From: CAZXFH01 sp964640055
GTDB lineage: Bacteria > Fidelibacterota > UBA2242 > JAFGTP01
Length of the DNA: 46,628 bases
Reading direction: 5' to 3'
Assembly: GCA_964640055.1 (NCBI GenBank)
Contig: CAZXFH010000026.1
Location: 1-46,628 of the forward strand
A model generated the notes under the pieces. The model was given only the letters and a program-made list of their open reading frames with translations, did not search any database and was not told the origin of the DNA. Position 1 is the first letter of the stretch, and each line of letters begins with the position of its first letter. A program made the translations under genes and the position numbers. Positions 28,621-37,403 of the stretch are shown here, in pieces.

Positions 28621-28652
28621 AAAGAGGCTTTCATTTTCGAAAGCCTCTTTTT
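28621..28652 (+). terminator. Rho-independent terminator
   Basis: AAAGAGGCTTTC 28621-28632 pairs perfectly with GAAAGCCTCTTT 28639-28650 across a six-base loop, continuing into more T. It follows the protease gene by 31 bases. Farther on, TATAACC 28705-28711 and GGTTATA 28728-28734 form a second, weak inverted repeat upstream of the next gene. Confidence 0.92.
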
Positions 28653-28804
28653 ATGCTCAGCCCGGTGAACCAGCAAAACCGATGGGATTTATAGTTGTTT
28701 TTTGTATAACCTAAGCCTAAATTTCAAGGTTATATGAAAATTGATTTGGCCGTCGATTTTATACAATAAAAAGTTTTTAACTTATAAACTAAGCAAACAA
28801 TTTT

Positions 28805-29026
28805 ATGAATCAATTAGGCAAACTAATCACCATTTTCGGAATATTATTAGTGGTTTTGGGATTGATCATTTCCTATGGGAAGGATCTTCCGGTCTTTCGT
28901 CATTTGGGACGTTTACCCGGTGATCTGGTCATTAATAAAGACAATTTTACACTTTATGTACCCTGGGTAACCTGCCTGGTACTTAGTTTGATCATTTATG
29001 TTGTTTTTAATATCATACGCCGCTAA
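28805..29026 (+). CDS. DUF2905-family small membrane protein
   Basis: 73 residues with two membrane segments (about 6-24 and 50-70) joined by a polar loop carrying the family's conserved GKDLPVFRHLGRLPGDLVINK-type sequence, here split as GKDLPVF, LGRLPGD and INKDNF, followed by YVPWVTCLVLSLI. This matches DUF2905, whose function is unknown. It ends 15 bases before ileS, whose ribosome-binding site overlaps its last codons, so the two are probably co-transcribed. Confidence 0.88.
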   Translation: MNQLGKLITIFGILLVVLGLIISYGKDLPVFRHLGRLPGDLVINKDNFTLYVPWVTCLVLSLIIYVVFNIIRR

Positions 29027-29041
29027 AGGAGGTAAACCCGC

Positions 29042-32000
29042 GTGATAAAGAAAGTACCCCCAAAGGTTGATTTTATTCAGCTGGAACACGAAATGTTACA
29101 GTTCTGGGACGATAACCAGATTTTTGCCAACCTGATCGCCAAGAACGCCAAGGGTCCCCGCTGGTCTTTTATTGACGGTCCTATAACGGCGAACAATCCC
29201 ATGGGAGTACATCACGCCTGGGGCCGGACTTACAAGGACATTTTTCAGCGCTATAAAGCCATGCAGGGCTACCAGACCCGCTATCAGAATGGATTTGATT
29301 GTCAGGGCTTGTGGGTTGAAGTGGAAGTTGAAAAAGAGTTGGGCTTTAAATCCAAAACAGATATTGAAGATTACGGTATCGAAAAATTTGTTAATAAATG
29401 TAAACAGAGGGTTCGTAAGTACTCAGCGATTCAGACTGAGCAATCAATCCGCCTGGGCTACTGGATGGATTGGGATAACAGCTATTATACCATGTCCCCG
29501 GAAAATAATTACACAATCTGGCTTTTTCTGAAGAAGTGTCACGAACAGGGTTGGATTTATAAAGGACACGATGTCATGCCCTGGTGTACCCGCTGTGGCG
29601 CGGCTTTATCCGAGCATGAGATTGCCACGGAGGGTTACCGGGAAATGACCCATACCGGGGTAACGGTTCGGTTACCCCTGCTGGAGCGGAATCAGGAGTT
29701 TCTGCTGATCTGGACCACGACTCCCTGGACCCTGACTTCCAATACAGCGGCGGCGGTCCACCCTGAAAAGACCTATCTGAAAGTACGCCAGAAAAACAAG
29801 GTTTATTACCTGATTGAAGGCCGCAAGGAGATCCTCAAGGGCGATTATCAGCTGGAAGATACCCTCACCGGTAAAGAGATGCTGGGATGGCAATATCAGG
29901 GCCCCTTTGATGAGTTGCCGGCCCAGCAGGAAGTACAGCACCGCGTGATTCCCTGGGAAGAAGTAACCGAAACGGAAGGAACCGGTATCGTACATATTGC
30001 GCCCGGCTGCGGTCAGGAAGACCATCAACTGGGTGAAGAGTATGATCTGGCTGTAATTGCTCCCCTGGATGATTTTGGGGACTATCTGGAAGGGTTTGAT
30101 TGGCTCAGTGGTAAAAATGTTGATGAAGTCACGGATCTTATTTTAAAGGATTTGAAAGCGAAAGGCATTGCCTATCGCCACGAGCCCTATACCCACCGCT
30201 ATCCGGTTTGTTGGCGTCACGGAACACCACTGGTCTTCCGCCTGGTGGATGAATGGTTTATTAATATGGATGCCGTGCGGCATGACATGATGGCGGTTAC
30301 CAGGCAGATCGAGTGGATCCCGGCCTATGGGTTACAGCGGGAGCTGGATTGGCTCAGGAATATGGATGACTGGATGATTTCCAAGAAGCGATTCTGGGGA
30401 CTGGCCCTGCCGATCTATGAATGTGAAGCCTGCGGGAAAATAACCGTGCTGGGAAGCCGGGCTGAGCTGCAGCAAAAAGCTGTAGAGGGCTGGGGTGAGT
30501 TTGACGGCCATACCCCTCATCGTCCTTGGATCGATAAAGTTAAAATCAAATGTGAAAACTGCGGGGAAACGGTCAGGCGGGTCGAAGATGTAGGCAATCC
30601 CTGGTTAGACGCCGGCATCGTGCCCTTTTCCACATTGAAATATACGACCGACCCGGATTACTGGGAGAAATGGTTTCCGGCGGAATTCATCTGTGAATCG
30701 CTACCCGGACAATTTCGCAACTGGTTCTATTCCCTGATCGCCATGAGCACGGTTCTGGAAAACAAACCACCCTTTTTAACTGTATTGGGATATCAGCTGG
30801 TCAAAGATGAAAACGGCGAAGATATGCATAAAAGTACGGGCAATGCCATCTGGTTTGATGAGGCGGCTGAGAAAATGGGTGTGGATGTGATGCGCTGGCT
30901 GTATGCGTCGCACAGTCCGTTCAACAATCTTCTTTTCGGTTATAATATTGCCAAAGAGACCCGCAAGCGCTTGATCACGCTATGGAATTCTTATTCCTTT
31001 TTTGCGACCTATGCTGCCTTGGATGGTTATGACCCTCAGAAACACATCGTGGACCGCGCGGATCTGTCTGAATTGGACCGCTGGCTTTTGGCGCGTTTGA
31101 ATCAGTTGTATCAGCTGACAGCCAGGGCCTATGATAAATACGCCGTTGACAAGGGTATGCAATATATCAATACTTTTCTGGAGGATCTTTCCAACTGGTA
31201 TATTCGGCGCAGCAGACGCCGGTTCTGGAAATCAGAAGACGATCAGGACAAGTGGGCAGCTTACCAGACCTTATATACCGCTCTCAAGGGACTTATCTTG
31301 CTCCTGTCTCCGGTGATTCCTTTTGTTACCGATTATATTTATCAGAATCTGGTCAGAGGACTGGAGCCCAAAGCGCCTGAGAGTATACATCTGGCGGATT
31401 TTCCGCAAGGCGACCAGACGTATATTGATGAAGCCCTGATCCAGCGCATCAATCTGATTATCAAGATTGTCAGTTTGGGACGGGCGGCTCGCAATAAAGC
31501 CGATTTGAAAGTACGTCAGCCTTTGCACAAATTACTGGTAAAGTTGCCCTCGCAAGCGCAGGCTGATCTGCAATCGCTGTCCGATCAGATCCGGGCGGAA
31601 TTAAATGTTAAAGAGGTTGAGATCCTGAATGATGAAACCCGGGTGGTGGACTTTATTGTCAAACCAGACTTCAAATCTCTTAAACAGAAATATGCGGACG
31701 ATATAGGCGCCATCCGCCAGGCGATCAACGATCTGGATCCGGAAAAAACAGCTCATAAACTAGCCCATGGCGGTACTGTTGAATTGACGCTTCCCGCCAA
31801 AAAGGTATTTCTGGAAGGGGAGGATCTGATCATTGAACGTCACGATAAAGAAGGCTATGCTGTCATGAGCGAAGGTGATTATACAGTTGCGATAGACACG
31901 CAATTGAACCAAGCCCTGATCGATGAGGGCCTGGTCCGTGATTTCATCCGGCACATTCAGACCATGCGCAAAGAAGCCGATTTTAAAGTTGAAGATCGCA

Positions 32001-32185
32001 TTCGGATTGCCGGCGATTTCCATGCTAAATTAAAGCAAGCCTTACAGCAGCACTGGGAGTACCTGAAAGCCGAAACTTTAGCCAATCGAGTGGATAGTGA
32101 GTTTAAACCCGGTGAATTTGAGAAACAGATCAAAATTGCCGGAAAACAGATTCCCGTATCAATCAGCCGGGAGAAGAAACAATAA
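29042..32185 (+). CDS. ileS: Isoleucine--tRNA ligase (variant signature motifs)
   Basis: 1047 residues, starting at GTG 29042 behind an excellent AAAGGAGGT (29025-29033). It charges tRNA-Ile with isoleucine in the cytoplasm. The class I core is split by an editing (CP1) domain (TTTPWTLTSNTA near 225). Zinc-type cysteine pairs are seen in WCTRCG, in CEACGK and in CENCGE. The anticodon-binding domain has DLSNWYIRRSRRRFWKSED, typical of IleRS, and the long C-terminal region resembles DUF5915 of the longer IleRS type. Two signatures differ from textbook: the HIGH box reads NNPMGVHHAWGRTYKD (51-66) and the KMSKS loop reads M595-H-K-S-T-G-N. Family assignment to IleRS rather than ValRS or LeuRS rests on the anticodon-domain signature and the overall length. 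The DksA-like gene follows after 30 bases. Confidence 0.9.
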   Translation: MIKKVPPKVDFIQLEHEMLQFWDDNQIFANLIAKNAKGPRWSFIDGPITANNPMGVHHAWGRTYKDIFQRYKAMQGYQTRYQNGFDCQGLWVEVEVEKELGFKSKTDIEDYGIEKFVNKCKQRVRKYSAIQTEQSIRLGYWMDWDNSYYTMSPENNYTIWLFLKKCHEQGWIYKGHDVMPWCTRCGAALSEHEIATEGYREMTHTGVTVRLPLLERNQEFLLIWTTTPWTLTSNTAAAVHPEKTYLKVRQKNKVYYLIEGRKEILKGDYQLEDTLTGKEMLGWQYQGPFDELPAQQEVQHRVIPWEEVTETEGTGIVHIAPGCGQEDHQLGEEYDLAVIAPLDDFGDYLEGFDWLSGKNVDEVTDLILKDLKAKGIAYRHEPYTHRYPVCWRHGTPLVFRLVDEWFINMDAVRHDMMAVTRQIEWIPAYGLQRELDWLRNMDDWMISKKRFWGLALPIYECEACGKITVLGSRAELQQKAVEGWGEFDGHTPHRPWIDKVKIKCENCGETVRRVEDVGNPWLDAGIVPFSTLKYTTDPDYWEKWFPAEFICESLPGQFRNWFYSLIAMSTVLENKPPFLTVLGYQLVKDENGEDMHKSTGNAIWFDEAAEKMGVDVMRWLYASHSPFNNLLFGYNIAKETRKRLITLWNSYSFFATYAALDGYDPQKHIVDRADLSELDRWLLARLNQLYQLTARAYDKYAVDKGMQYINTFLEDLSNWYIRRSRRRFWKSEDDQDKWAAYQTLYTALKGLILLLSPVIPFVTDYIYQNLVRGLEPKAPESIHLADFPQGDQTYIDEALIQRINLIIKIVSLGRAARNKADLKVRQPLHKLLVKLPSQAQADLQSLSDQIRAELNVKEVEILNDETRVVDFIVKPDFKSLKQKYADDIGAIRQAINDLDPEKTAHKLAHGGTVELTLPAKKVFLEGEDLIIERHDKEGYAVMSEGDYTVAIDTQLNQALIDEGLVRDFIRHIQTMRKEADFKVEDRIRIAGDFHAKLKQALQQHWEYLKAETLANRVDSEFKPGEFEKQIKIAGKQIPVSISREKKQ

Positions 32186-32215
32186 TCTTGGAATCAAATT
32201 ATATTGGAGTATTAT

Positions 32216-32608
32216 ATGACGGAATCCAAACCAAATAAGAAGAAAAGAAGAAGTAAAGAAGAACTGGAATATTTTAAAAACCTGATTCTGGATAAACGCA
32301 GAGAAACCATAAAAGCGGTCAAAAGACTGGAAGAGGCCACCCGTCGGGATAATAGCACCGGCGGATCCGACTCAACCTATGCCTATCATATGGCGGATGT
32401 GGGTACCGATGCCCAGGAGCGGGAAAAAGATTATCTCTGGTTATCCCGTGAAAAGAAGTTTTTAGGCCATCTGAATTCCGCGCTGGACCGGATCGACAGC
32501 GGTGAATACGGCGTCTGTATTGAATGCGGTGAGTTCATTCCCAAAGAACGTCTGGAAGAAGTTCCGCACACGCAACATTGTGCGCAGTGTAAGAATAAAC
32601 CCCATTAG
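32216..32608 (+). CDS. DksA/TraR-family zinc-finger protein
   Basis: ATG 32216 is the likely start: GGAG at 32206-32209 sits six bases ahead, whereas the in-frame TTG at 32204 has nothing. Product: 130 residues. A lysine-rich N-terminus (KPNKKKRRSKEE) is followed by a coiled-coil-like helix pair and a C-terminal zinc finger C-I-E-C ... C-A-Q-C with 17 residues between the pairs, as in DksA. The helical tip contains the acidic ADVGTDAQERE stretch. DksA-type proteins enter the RNA polymerase secondary channel and modulate rRNA and stress promoters together with ppGpp; many shorter TraR/YocK-like relatives have unclear targets. It probably forms an operon with ileS. Confidence 0.88.
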   Translation: MTESKPNKKKRRSKEELEYFKNLILDKRRETIKAVKRLEEATRRDNSTGGSDSTYAYHMADVGTDAQEREKDYLWLSREKKFLGHLNSALDRIDSGEYGVCIECGEFIPKERLEEVPHTQHCAQCKNKPH

Positions 32609-32829
32609 GGTGAGGGCACACCCGTTACAGGTCTTCATGTATTTTATGTGATTGGTGAGGACCCCAGTCTTTGTTTTTTAGTCAACCGTTTGATTATACG
32701 ATCATGCAACTCATCGCCGTCACATATTTTACCCAGTCCGGATTCCGCAAAATAATTTGATAATTTAGATAATTCTGCCTATACTATTAACAGGTTGTTA
32801 CATTATTGTTTAAACAAGAAATTCCTTAA

Positions 32830-33825
32830 GTGTCGGACACCATGAAAATATACCGGGGAGAAGGTCTTTCTTTTAAACCGGACAACCAAGCAGGGGAACG
32901 TATAGATAAATTTTTAGCGACTAAAATTGATGCCCTGTCACGCTCCAAGGTCAATCATTTGATCAAAACCGGGGCTGTTAAGGTCAATCAGGAAGCTGTG
33001 AAACCCAGCTATCAGCTCCAAAGCGATGATTCCATTACTGTGGTTATTCCTGATGCTGAGCCGCTGCCGGTGACGGCTGAGCCCATTCCCCTGCAGATTA
33101 TTTATGAGGATGAATACTATCTTGCCGTTAATAAACCGGCGGGGATGGTAGTTCATCCCGGCGCCGGTCATCATCGGGGTACTCTGGTTAATGCGCTCAA
33201 GCATTACACCCGCCAATTAAGTGCGGTGGGCGGCGACTGGCGCCCAGGGATCGTACACCGGCTGGATAAGGAGACTTCAGGGATTGTCATGTGTGCCAAA
33301 AGCGACGAAGCCCACTGGAAGCTGAGTCAGCTCTTTAGCCGCCGTCAGGTAGATAAAGTCTACCGCACCTTTGTCTGGGGGCAGCTGTCACCTGACAGCG
33401 GTTTGATTGATAAACCGATCGGTCGCAGCCGGCGTAATCGTAAAAAATTTACCGTAACTCTGCAAGGTAAATCTGCCCGCACCCGGTATGCGACCATTGC
33501 AGATTATAGCCTGATTTCCTATTTAAACTTAATGTTGGAAACCGGACGGACTCATCAGATTCGCGTACATTTGAGTTCCCTCGGGCATCCTGTGCTGGGG
33601 GACAGCGATTATGGCAAAGACCGCTCCTTTGTGCAGTCACTCAATCAGTCAAAGCAACAATTGGCTGGTCAAATCCTTGCCCGGGTTGAGCGACAGTTGC
33701 TGCATGCCTATCAGGTCAGTTTTCAGCACCCTTTTAGTCGGGAAACGATAGAGATTACTGCCGATCTACCTGATGATTTTAAACAGGTAAAGGCCCTTTT
33801 GGAATCGGAGCCGGGTGCCGATTAG
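32830..33825 (+). CDS. rluD: Ribosomal large-subunit pseudouridine synthase, RluD type
   Basis: About 330 residues: an S4 RNA-binding domain (about residues 17-75; ERIDKFLA...SRSKVNHLIKTGAVKVN) and a RluA-type catalytic domain with VNKPAGMVVHPG (100-111) and the signature HRLDKETSG, where Asp146 is the nucleophile. It isomerises specific uridines in 23S rRNA helix 69 if truly RluD. The start is uncertain: GTG 32830 and ATG 32842 are both in frame with weak ribosome-binding sites, and the S4 domain is intact from either. The stop overlaps the start region of the recombinase gene. The 221-base gap before it holds only a small GGGTG/CACCC hairpin (32608-32623) and AT-rich sequence. Confidence 0.92.
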   Translation: MSDTMKIYRGEGLSFKPDNQAGERIDKFLATKIDALSRSKVNHLIKTGAVKVNQEAVKPSYQLQSDDSITVVIPDAEPLPVTAEPIPLQIIYEDEYYLAVNKPAGMVVHPGAGHHRGTLVNALKHYTRQLSAVGGDWRPGIVHRLDKETSGIVMCAKSDEAHWKLSQLFSRRQVDKVYRTFVWGQLSPDSGLIDKPIGRSRRNRKKFTVTLQGKSARTRYATIADYSLISYLNLMLETGRTHQIRVHLSSLGHPVLGDSDYGKDRSFVQSLNQSKQQLAGQILARVERQLLHAYQVSFQHPFSRETIEITADLPDDFKQVKALLESEPGAD

Positions 33826-33827
33826 TG

Positions 33828-34730
33828 ATGATTGAAAAATATATTACGGAATTTATCAGGTTTTTAAAGAATGAACGCGGGTGTTCAAAACATACCTTGG
33901 CAGCCTATCGTCGCGATCTGGATCAATTCATCACTTTCTATGAGGCCTATGCTAATTTGGTGCCTCTGGATGTCAATAAGGTAGATAAACTTGGCCTCCG
34001 GCATTATTTGGGCAGTTTGATGGAAAAAGGACTGAAGAAGACTTCCATCGCCCGTAAGCTGGCCGCCGTAAAAGCCTTTTTCCGGTTTCTGAGTGTGCAG
34101 GGCCTCTTAAAACAGAATCCGGCTGCGCTGATCCGCACGCCCAAAGCCGAAAAACCTTTGCCGGTGGTATTGTCGGAAGTGGAAATTGAGCGGGCCATGG
34201 CCGTACCGGACACCGACAGTTTCCTGGGAAAACGCAACCGGGCCCTGCTGGAGCTGTTCTACAGTACCGGAATGCGGCTGAATGAACTGGTTGCCCTTAA
34301 TATCAGGGATCTGAACAAGACCCGTATGCTCATCAAAGTTTTTGGCAAAGGGTCAAAGGAACGGGTGGTGCCTTTTGGTGAGCAAGCCCGGAACAGTCTG
34401 ATGCAGTATTTGGAAAGCCGACGAGCAGAATTCGGCGCTTATCAGTTGGAAAGTCCCTTGTTCATCAGTCGGAGAAATAAGCGTCTCTCACGCCAGATGA
34501 TCCAGGTGATTATTAGTAAACTGTTAAGTGAAATTTCTGATAAAATGCATCTCAGTCCCCATGTCCTGCGCCACTCTTTTGCCACCCATTTATTGGATCA
34601 CGGCGCTGATTTGAAAGCGGTCCAGGATTTATTGGGACATGCCAGCTTATCTACCACGCAACTGTATACCCATATTCAGATCGGTAAATTAAAAGAGGTA
34701 TATAAGCAGGCGCATCCCCACGCCAAATAA
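33828..34730 (+). CDS. Tyrosine recombinase, XerC/XerD family
   Basis: 300 residues from ATG 33828 (a GTG three bases earlier overlaps the rluD stop). The N-terminal SAM-like core-binding domain covers about 1-100, the catalytic domain about 110-290. All active-site residues are present: Arg150 (STGMRLNEL), Lys174 (FGKGSKERVVPF), His245 and Arg248 (SPHVLRHSFATHLL), His271 (LLGHASLSTTQ) and Tyr280 (LYTHI). Length and context (translationally coupled to rluD, followed by hpf and hprK) fit a housekeeping Xer that resolves chromosome dimers at dif rather than a phage integrase. XerC versus XerD, or a single-recombinase system, cannot be decided from this window. Confidence 0.92.
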   Translation: MIEKYITEFIRFLKNERGCSKHTLAAYRRDLDQFITFYEAYANLVPLDVNKVDKLGLRHYLGSLMEKGLKKTSIARKLAAVKAFFRFLSVQGLLKQNPAALIRTPKAEKPLPVVLSEVEIERAMAVPDTDSFLGKRNRALLELFYSTGMRLNELVALNIRDLNKTRMLIKVFGKGSKERVVPFGEQARNSLMQYLESRRAEFGAYQLESPLFISRRNKRLSRQMIQVIISKLLSEISDKMHLSPHVLRHSFATHLLDHGADLKAVQDLLGHASLSTTQLYTHIQIGKLKEVYKQAHPHAK

Positions 34731-34745
34731 AGAAAGGAGAAGTTC

Positions 34746-35033
34746 ATGGATTTAGAATTAACCGTAAGACATCATGACGTACCGGACCGTGTCAAAACCT
34801 ATGCGAAGAATGAGATCCGGAAATTATCCAAATTCCATGATCGGATTGTCAGCTGTCATATTATTCTGGATAGTGACAAGGAAGGTGAAGCAGCGGAAAT
34901 AACCCTGCATATTGCGGGTAAGGATTTTGTCGCCTCCGATACGACTGATGATATTACCAAATCGATTGATAATGCGGTTGATAAAATGGAAAAACAAATT
35001 AAACGTTATAAAGGGAAGAGGTTTGGAAAATAA
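34746..35033 (+). CDS. hpf: Ribosome hibernation-promoting factor, short form
   Basis: 95 residues with the beta-alpha-beta-beta-beta-alpha fold of the HPF/RaiA family: LTVRHHDVPDRVKTYAKNEI at the front, SCHIILDSD and EAAEITLHIAGKDF in the middle, and the basic C-terminal helix DKMEKQIKRYKGKR. It binds the 30S decoding centre in stationary phase and inactivates or dimerises ribosomes. The short length puts it with HPF/YfiA rather than the long form with a dimerisation tail. AAAGGAG lies seven bases upstream of the start. Its stop overlaps the hprK start (TAATG). Confidence 0.92.
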   Translation: MDLELTVRHHDVPDRVKTYAKNEIRKLSKFHDRIVSCHIILDSDKEGEAAEITLHIAGKDFVASDTTDDITKSIDNAVDKMEKQIKRYKGKRFGK

Positions 35034-36013
35034 TGGCTGAACCATTAACCGTAGCAAAACTTTATGAGGATAATCGCAAGAAGTTGCGCTTACGCCTGGT
35101 AAACGGCAAAAGCGGATTCCGGCGTCAGATAACTTCGGCCAAGACCAACCGGCCCGGGCTGGAGCTGACCGGGTTCTGGCAATACTTTAACAAGGACCGG
35201 GTCCAGTTGTTCGGGCTAAAGGAAAAGCGCTATCTGGATACCATTTCTGAGAAGCAAAAGCAACAGATATTCACGAAGCTGTTTCAGGAGAGCGTTCCGG
35301 CGGTAATCTTTGCCCATCAGACCCAGCCCTGTGACATAGCCGTTCGTATGGCCAAAAAGTATAAGGTGGCGATTTTCAAGTCTACTATGCTGACTACCCC
35401 GCTGAGCCAGTTTTTAATGGATTATCTTGATTGGAACTTGGCGCCTAATGTGGTGATGCATGGCTCTCTGGTGGATGTCTATGGAGTTGGTATTCTTTTT
35501 ACCGGTCGTAGCGGGATCGGGAAAAGTGAAATCACACTGGATCTGGTCGAAAGAGGCCATCGTCTGGTTGCTGATGATTCCGTCAGGATCATCCGCCGGG
35601 CAGACAATGTCATCATCGGTTTGGGGCATGAATTTCTGGAACATCATATTGAAGTCCGGGGGCTCGGTATTATCGATGTGGCCCGTATGTTCGGTGTCCG
35701 GGCCATTCGTAAGCAGAAACGGGTGGAAGTCCAGGTGGAATTAGAAGATTGGGATGAAAATAAGAATTATGACCGGATCGGCACCCAGGAAGAAAGTATC
35801 AAGATCCTGGATGTGGAGACCCCCCTGACCCGCTTACCCATTTATCCCGGCAAGAATATCACTGTGATTGCCGAGGTGATTGCCCTTAACCATATGCTGA
35901 AAATCTATGGCCGCAATGCTGCCAAGGAATTTGAAAAACGCTTGGAGATAGAGATCAAGCAGAAAATGCGCAAAAATCAGGTTGAAGCCTATTTAAAAAA
36001 GGATTTTGAGTAA
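35033..36013 (+). CDS. hprK: HPr kinase/phosphorylase
   Basis: 326 residues. The N-terminal MurF-like domain (about 1-130) is followed by the kinase domain with Walker A GRSGIGKS at 158-165, the catalytic His143 just before it (VMHGSLVDVYG), a Walker-B-like VADDSV (179-184) and the HprK signature EVRGLGIIDV at 207-216, then R-x-x-x-L/P-I-Y-P-G-K-N-I near 275. It phosphorylates and dephosphorylates HPr on serine, linking carbon supply to regulation. The start overlaps the hpf stop by one base. In many Gram-negative bacteria hprK sits next to hpf in an rpoN-linked cluster; here a Xer gene and rluD take rpoN's place. No HPr gene is in the window. Confidence 0.93.
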   Translation: MAEPLTVAKLYEDNRKKLRLRLVNGKSGFRRQITSAKTNRPGLELTGFWQYFNKDRVQLFGLKEKRYLDTISEKQKQQIFTKLFQESVPAVIFAHQTQPCDIAVRMAKKYKVAIFKSTMLTTPLSQFLMDYLDWNLAPNVVMHGSLVDVYGVGILFTGRSGIGKSEITLDLVERGHRLVADDSVRIIRRADNVIIGLGHEFLEHHIEVRGLGIIDVARMFGVRAIRKQKRVEVQVELEDWDENKNYDRIGTQEESIKILDVETPLTRLPIYPGKNITVIAEVIALNHMLKIYGRNAAKEFEKRLEIEIKQKMRKNQVEAYLKKDFE

Positions 36014-36242
36014 TCCCGCCGGTATTCCCATTCTGTGCAGGAACCGGGAAAATATTGGCCGGGAAGGGACACATTACCTGCCGCAAACAGCAGTCAATAC
36101 CAGGACATATTCCACCGCTGTCCGTTTTTAAGCGGGGCTTGTCTGTTCCGCGGATGCGACAGCCTTTACTTCGGTGAATTCAGTTGATTTTCATTTTCAC
36201 CTTGTTTATTTTTAGCGAGTTTATAGATATAGAGGAGGATAG
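36014..36242 (+). promoter_or_regulatory. Leader region upstream of metK-ahcY with two adjacent hairpins
   Basis: This 229-base gap contains CCGCT 36115-36119 pairing with AGCGG 36131-36135, directly followed by GGCTTGTC 36136-36143 pairing with GACAGCC 36158-36164 (one bulge), then a T-containing stretch. A strong AGAGGAGGAT precedes the metK start. I looked for the conserved cores of SAM-I/IV, SAM-II, SMK-box and SAH riboswitches and could not find them, so this is a candidate leader only. Confidence 0.3.
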
Positions 36243-37403
36243 ATGCAGAATTATTTTTTTACATCGGAATCAGTCACTGAAGGGCATCCGGATAAGGTTT
36301 GCGATCAGGTTAGTGATGCTATTCTGGATACTATGTTAGAAGGTGACCCGGAATCCCGGGTTGCGATCGAATGTTTGACCAAAACCGGATTTATTGTGGT
36401 GGCGGGTGAAGTGACTACCGACACTTATGTTGATATTCAGCGGGTGGTACGCGATACCTTGAAGGGCATCGGGTATGACGATCCCGATTTTGGATTTGAA
36501 TATGAGACCTGTGGCGTATTGACCAGTATTTCCGAACAGAGTCCAGATATTGCCCGGGGCGTCGATGAACAAGAAGACCATGAACAGGGGGCGGGTGACC
36601 AGGGGATCATGTTCGGATATGCCTCGGATGAAACCCCTGAGATGATGCCTCTGCCTATCATGCTGGCGCACAAATTAACCGCCCGGTTGGCAAAAATGCG
36701 TAAAGACAAGGTGCTGTCCTTTTTACGGCCCGATGGTAAAAGTCAGGTAACAGTCGAATACCGGGATGGCAAACCTCATCGCGCGGAAGCCGTGGTGATC
36801 AGCAGTCACCATGATCCGGACGTGGATTATCAAAAGTTAAAAAAGGGAATTATGGAACATATCATCCGGCCGGTCTGTGGCGAATGGCTGGACGAAAACA
36901 CCCGTTATTACATAAACCCCACCGGCAGTTTTATTTTGGGCGGACCGGTCGCCGATGCCGGCCTGACCGGGCGCAAGATCATTGTGGATACCTATGGTGG
37001 TGTGGGCAGTCATGGGGGGGGCTGTTTTTCCGGCAAGGATCCCAGCAAGGTTGACCGCAGCGGCAGTTATATGGCCCGTTATATTGCTAAAAATATTGTG
37101 GCGGCCGGACTGGCGCATAAATGTGAAGTCCAGATCGGGTATGCCATTGGCGTGGCTGAACCGGTCTCGGTCTATGTGGGCACTTTCAAGACCGGCTGCG
37201 TCGCGGAAGAAAAATTAGCCCGGGCAGTGATGGAAATCTTCCCCCTCAAACCTGCGGAAATCATCCGTCATCTGCAATTGAAACGACCTATTTACCGCAA
37301 AACCGCTGCTTACGGACATTTCGGGCGGCTAGATAAGGATTTTACCTGGGAAAGAACCGATAAGGTGGAACCGCTGAAAGCCTACTTTAAGGAGGAAAAA
37401 TGA
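36243..37403 (+). CDS. metK: S-adenosylmethionine synthase
   Basis: 386 residues, the usual bacterial length, making S-adenosylmethionine from ATP and methionine. Signatures present: SESVTEGHPDKVCDQVSDAI at the N-terminus, the hexapeptide-type GAGDQGIMFGYA, and the glycine-rich GSHGGGCFSGKDPSKVDRS loop with phosphate-binding lysine. AGAGGAGG lies six bases before the start. An eight-G run at 37014-37021 encodes the HGGG part and is in frame, showing that long G runs elsewhere in this sequence are not broken. The stop overlaps the ahcY start as ATGA. Confidence 0.97.
   Translation: MQNYFFTSESVTEGHPDKVCDQVSDAILDTMLEGDPESRVAIECLTKTGFIVVAGEVTTDTYVDIQRVVRDTLKGIGYDDPDFGFEYETCGVLTSISEQSPDIARGVDEQEDHEQGAGDQGIMFGYASDETPEMMPLPIMLAHKLTARLAKMRKDKVLSFLRPDGKSQVTVEYRDGKPHRAEAVVISSHHDPDVDYQKLKKGIMEHIIRPVCGEWLDENTRYYINPTGSFILGGPVADAGLTGRKIIVDTYGGVGSHGGGCFSGKDPSKVDRSGSYMARYIAKNIVAAGLAHKCEVQIGYAIGVAEPVSVYVGTFKTGCVAEEKLARAVMEIFPLKPAEIIRHLQLKRPIYRKTAAYGHFGRLDKDFTWERTDKVEPLKAYFKEEK

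Noticed and set aside
33828..34730. Tyrosine recombinase as the integrase of a mobile element
   Set aside because: It is translationally coupled to rluD and followed by hpf and hprK, with no phage or transposon genes or attachment repeats nearby; a housekeeping Xer fits better.
36014..36242. Known SAM or SAH riboswitch upstream of metK-ahcY
   Set aside because: None of the conserved core sequences of the classes I can recall is present; kept only as an unclassified leader candidate.
37014..37021. Eight-G run in metK as a possible frameshift site
   Set aside because: The frame is continuous and encodes the conserved HGGG loop, so the gene is intact.
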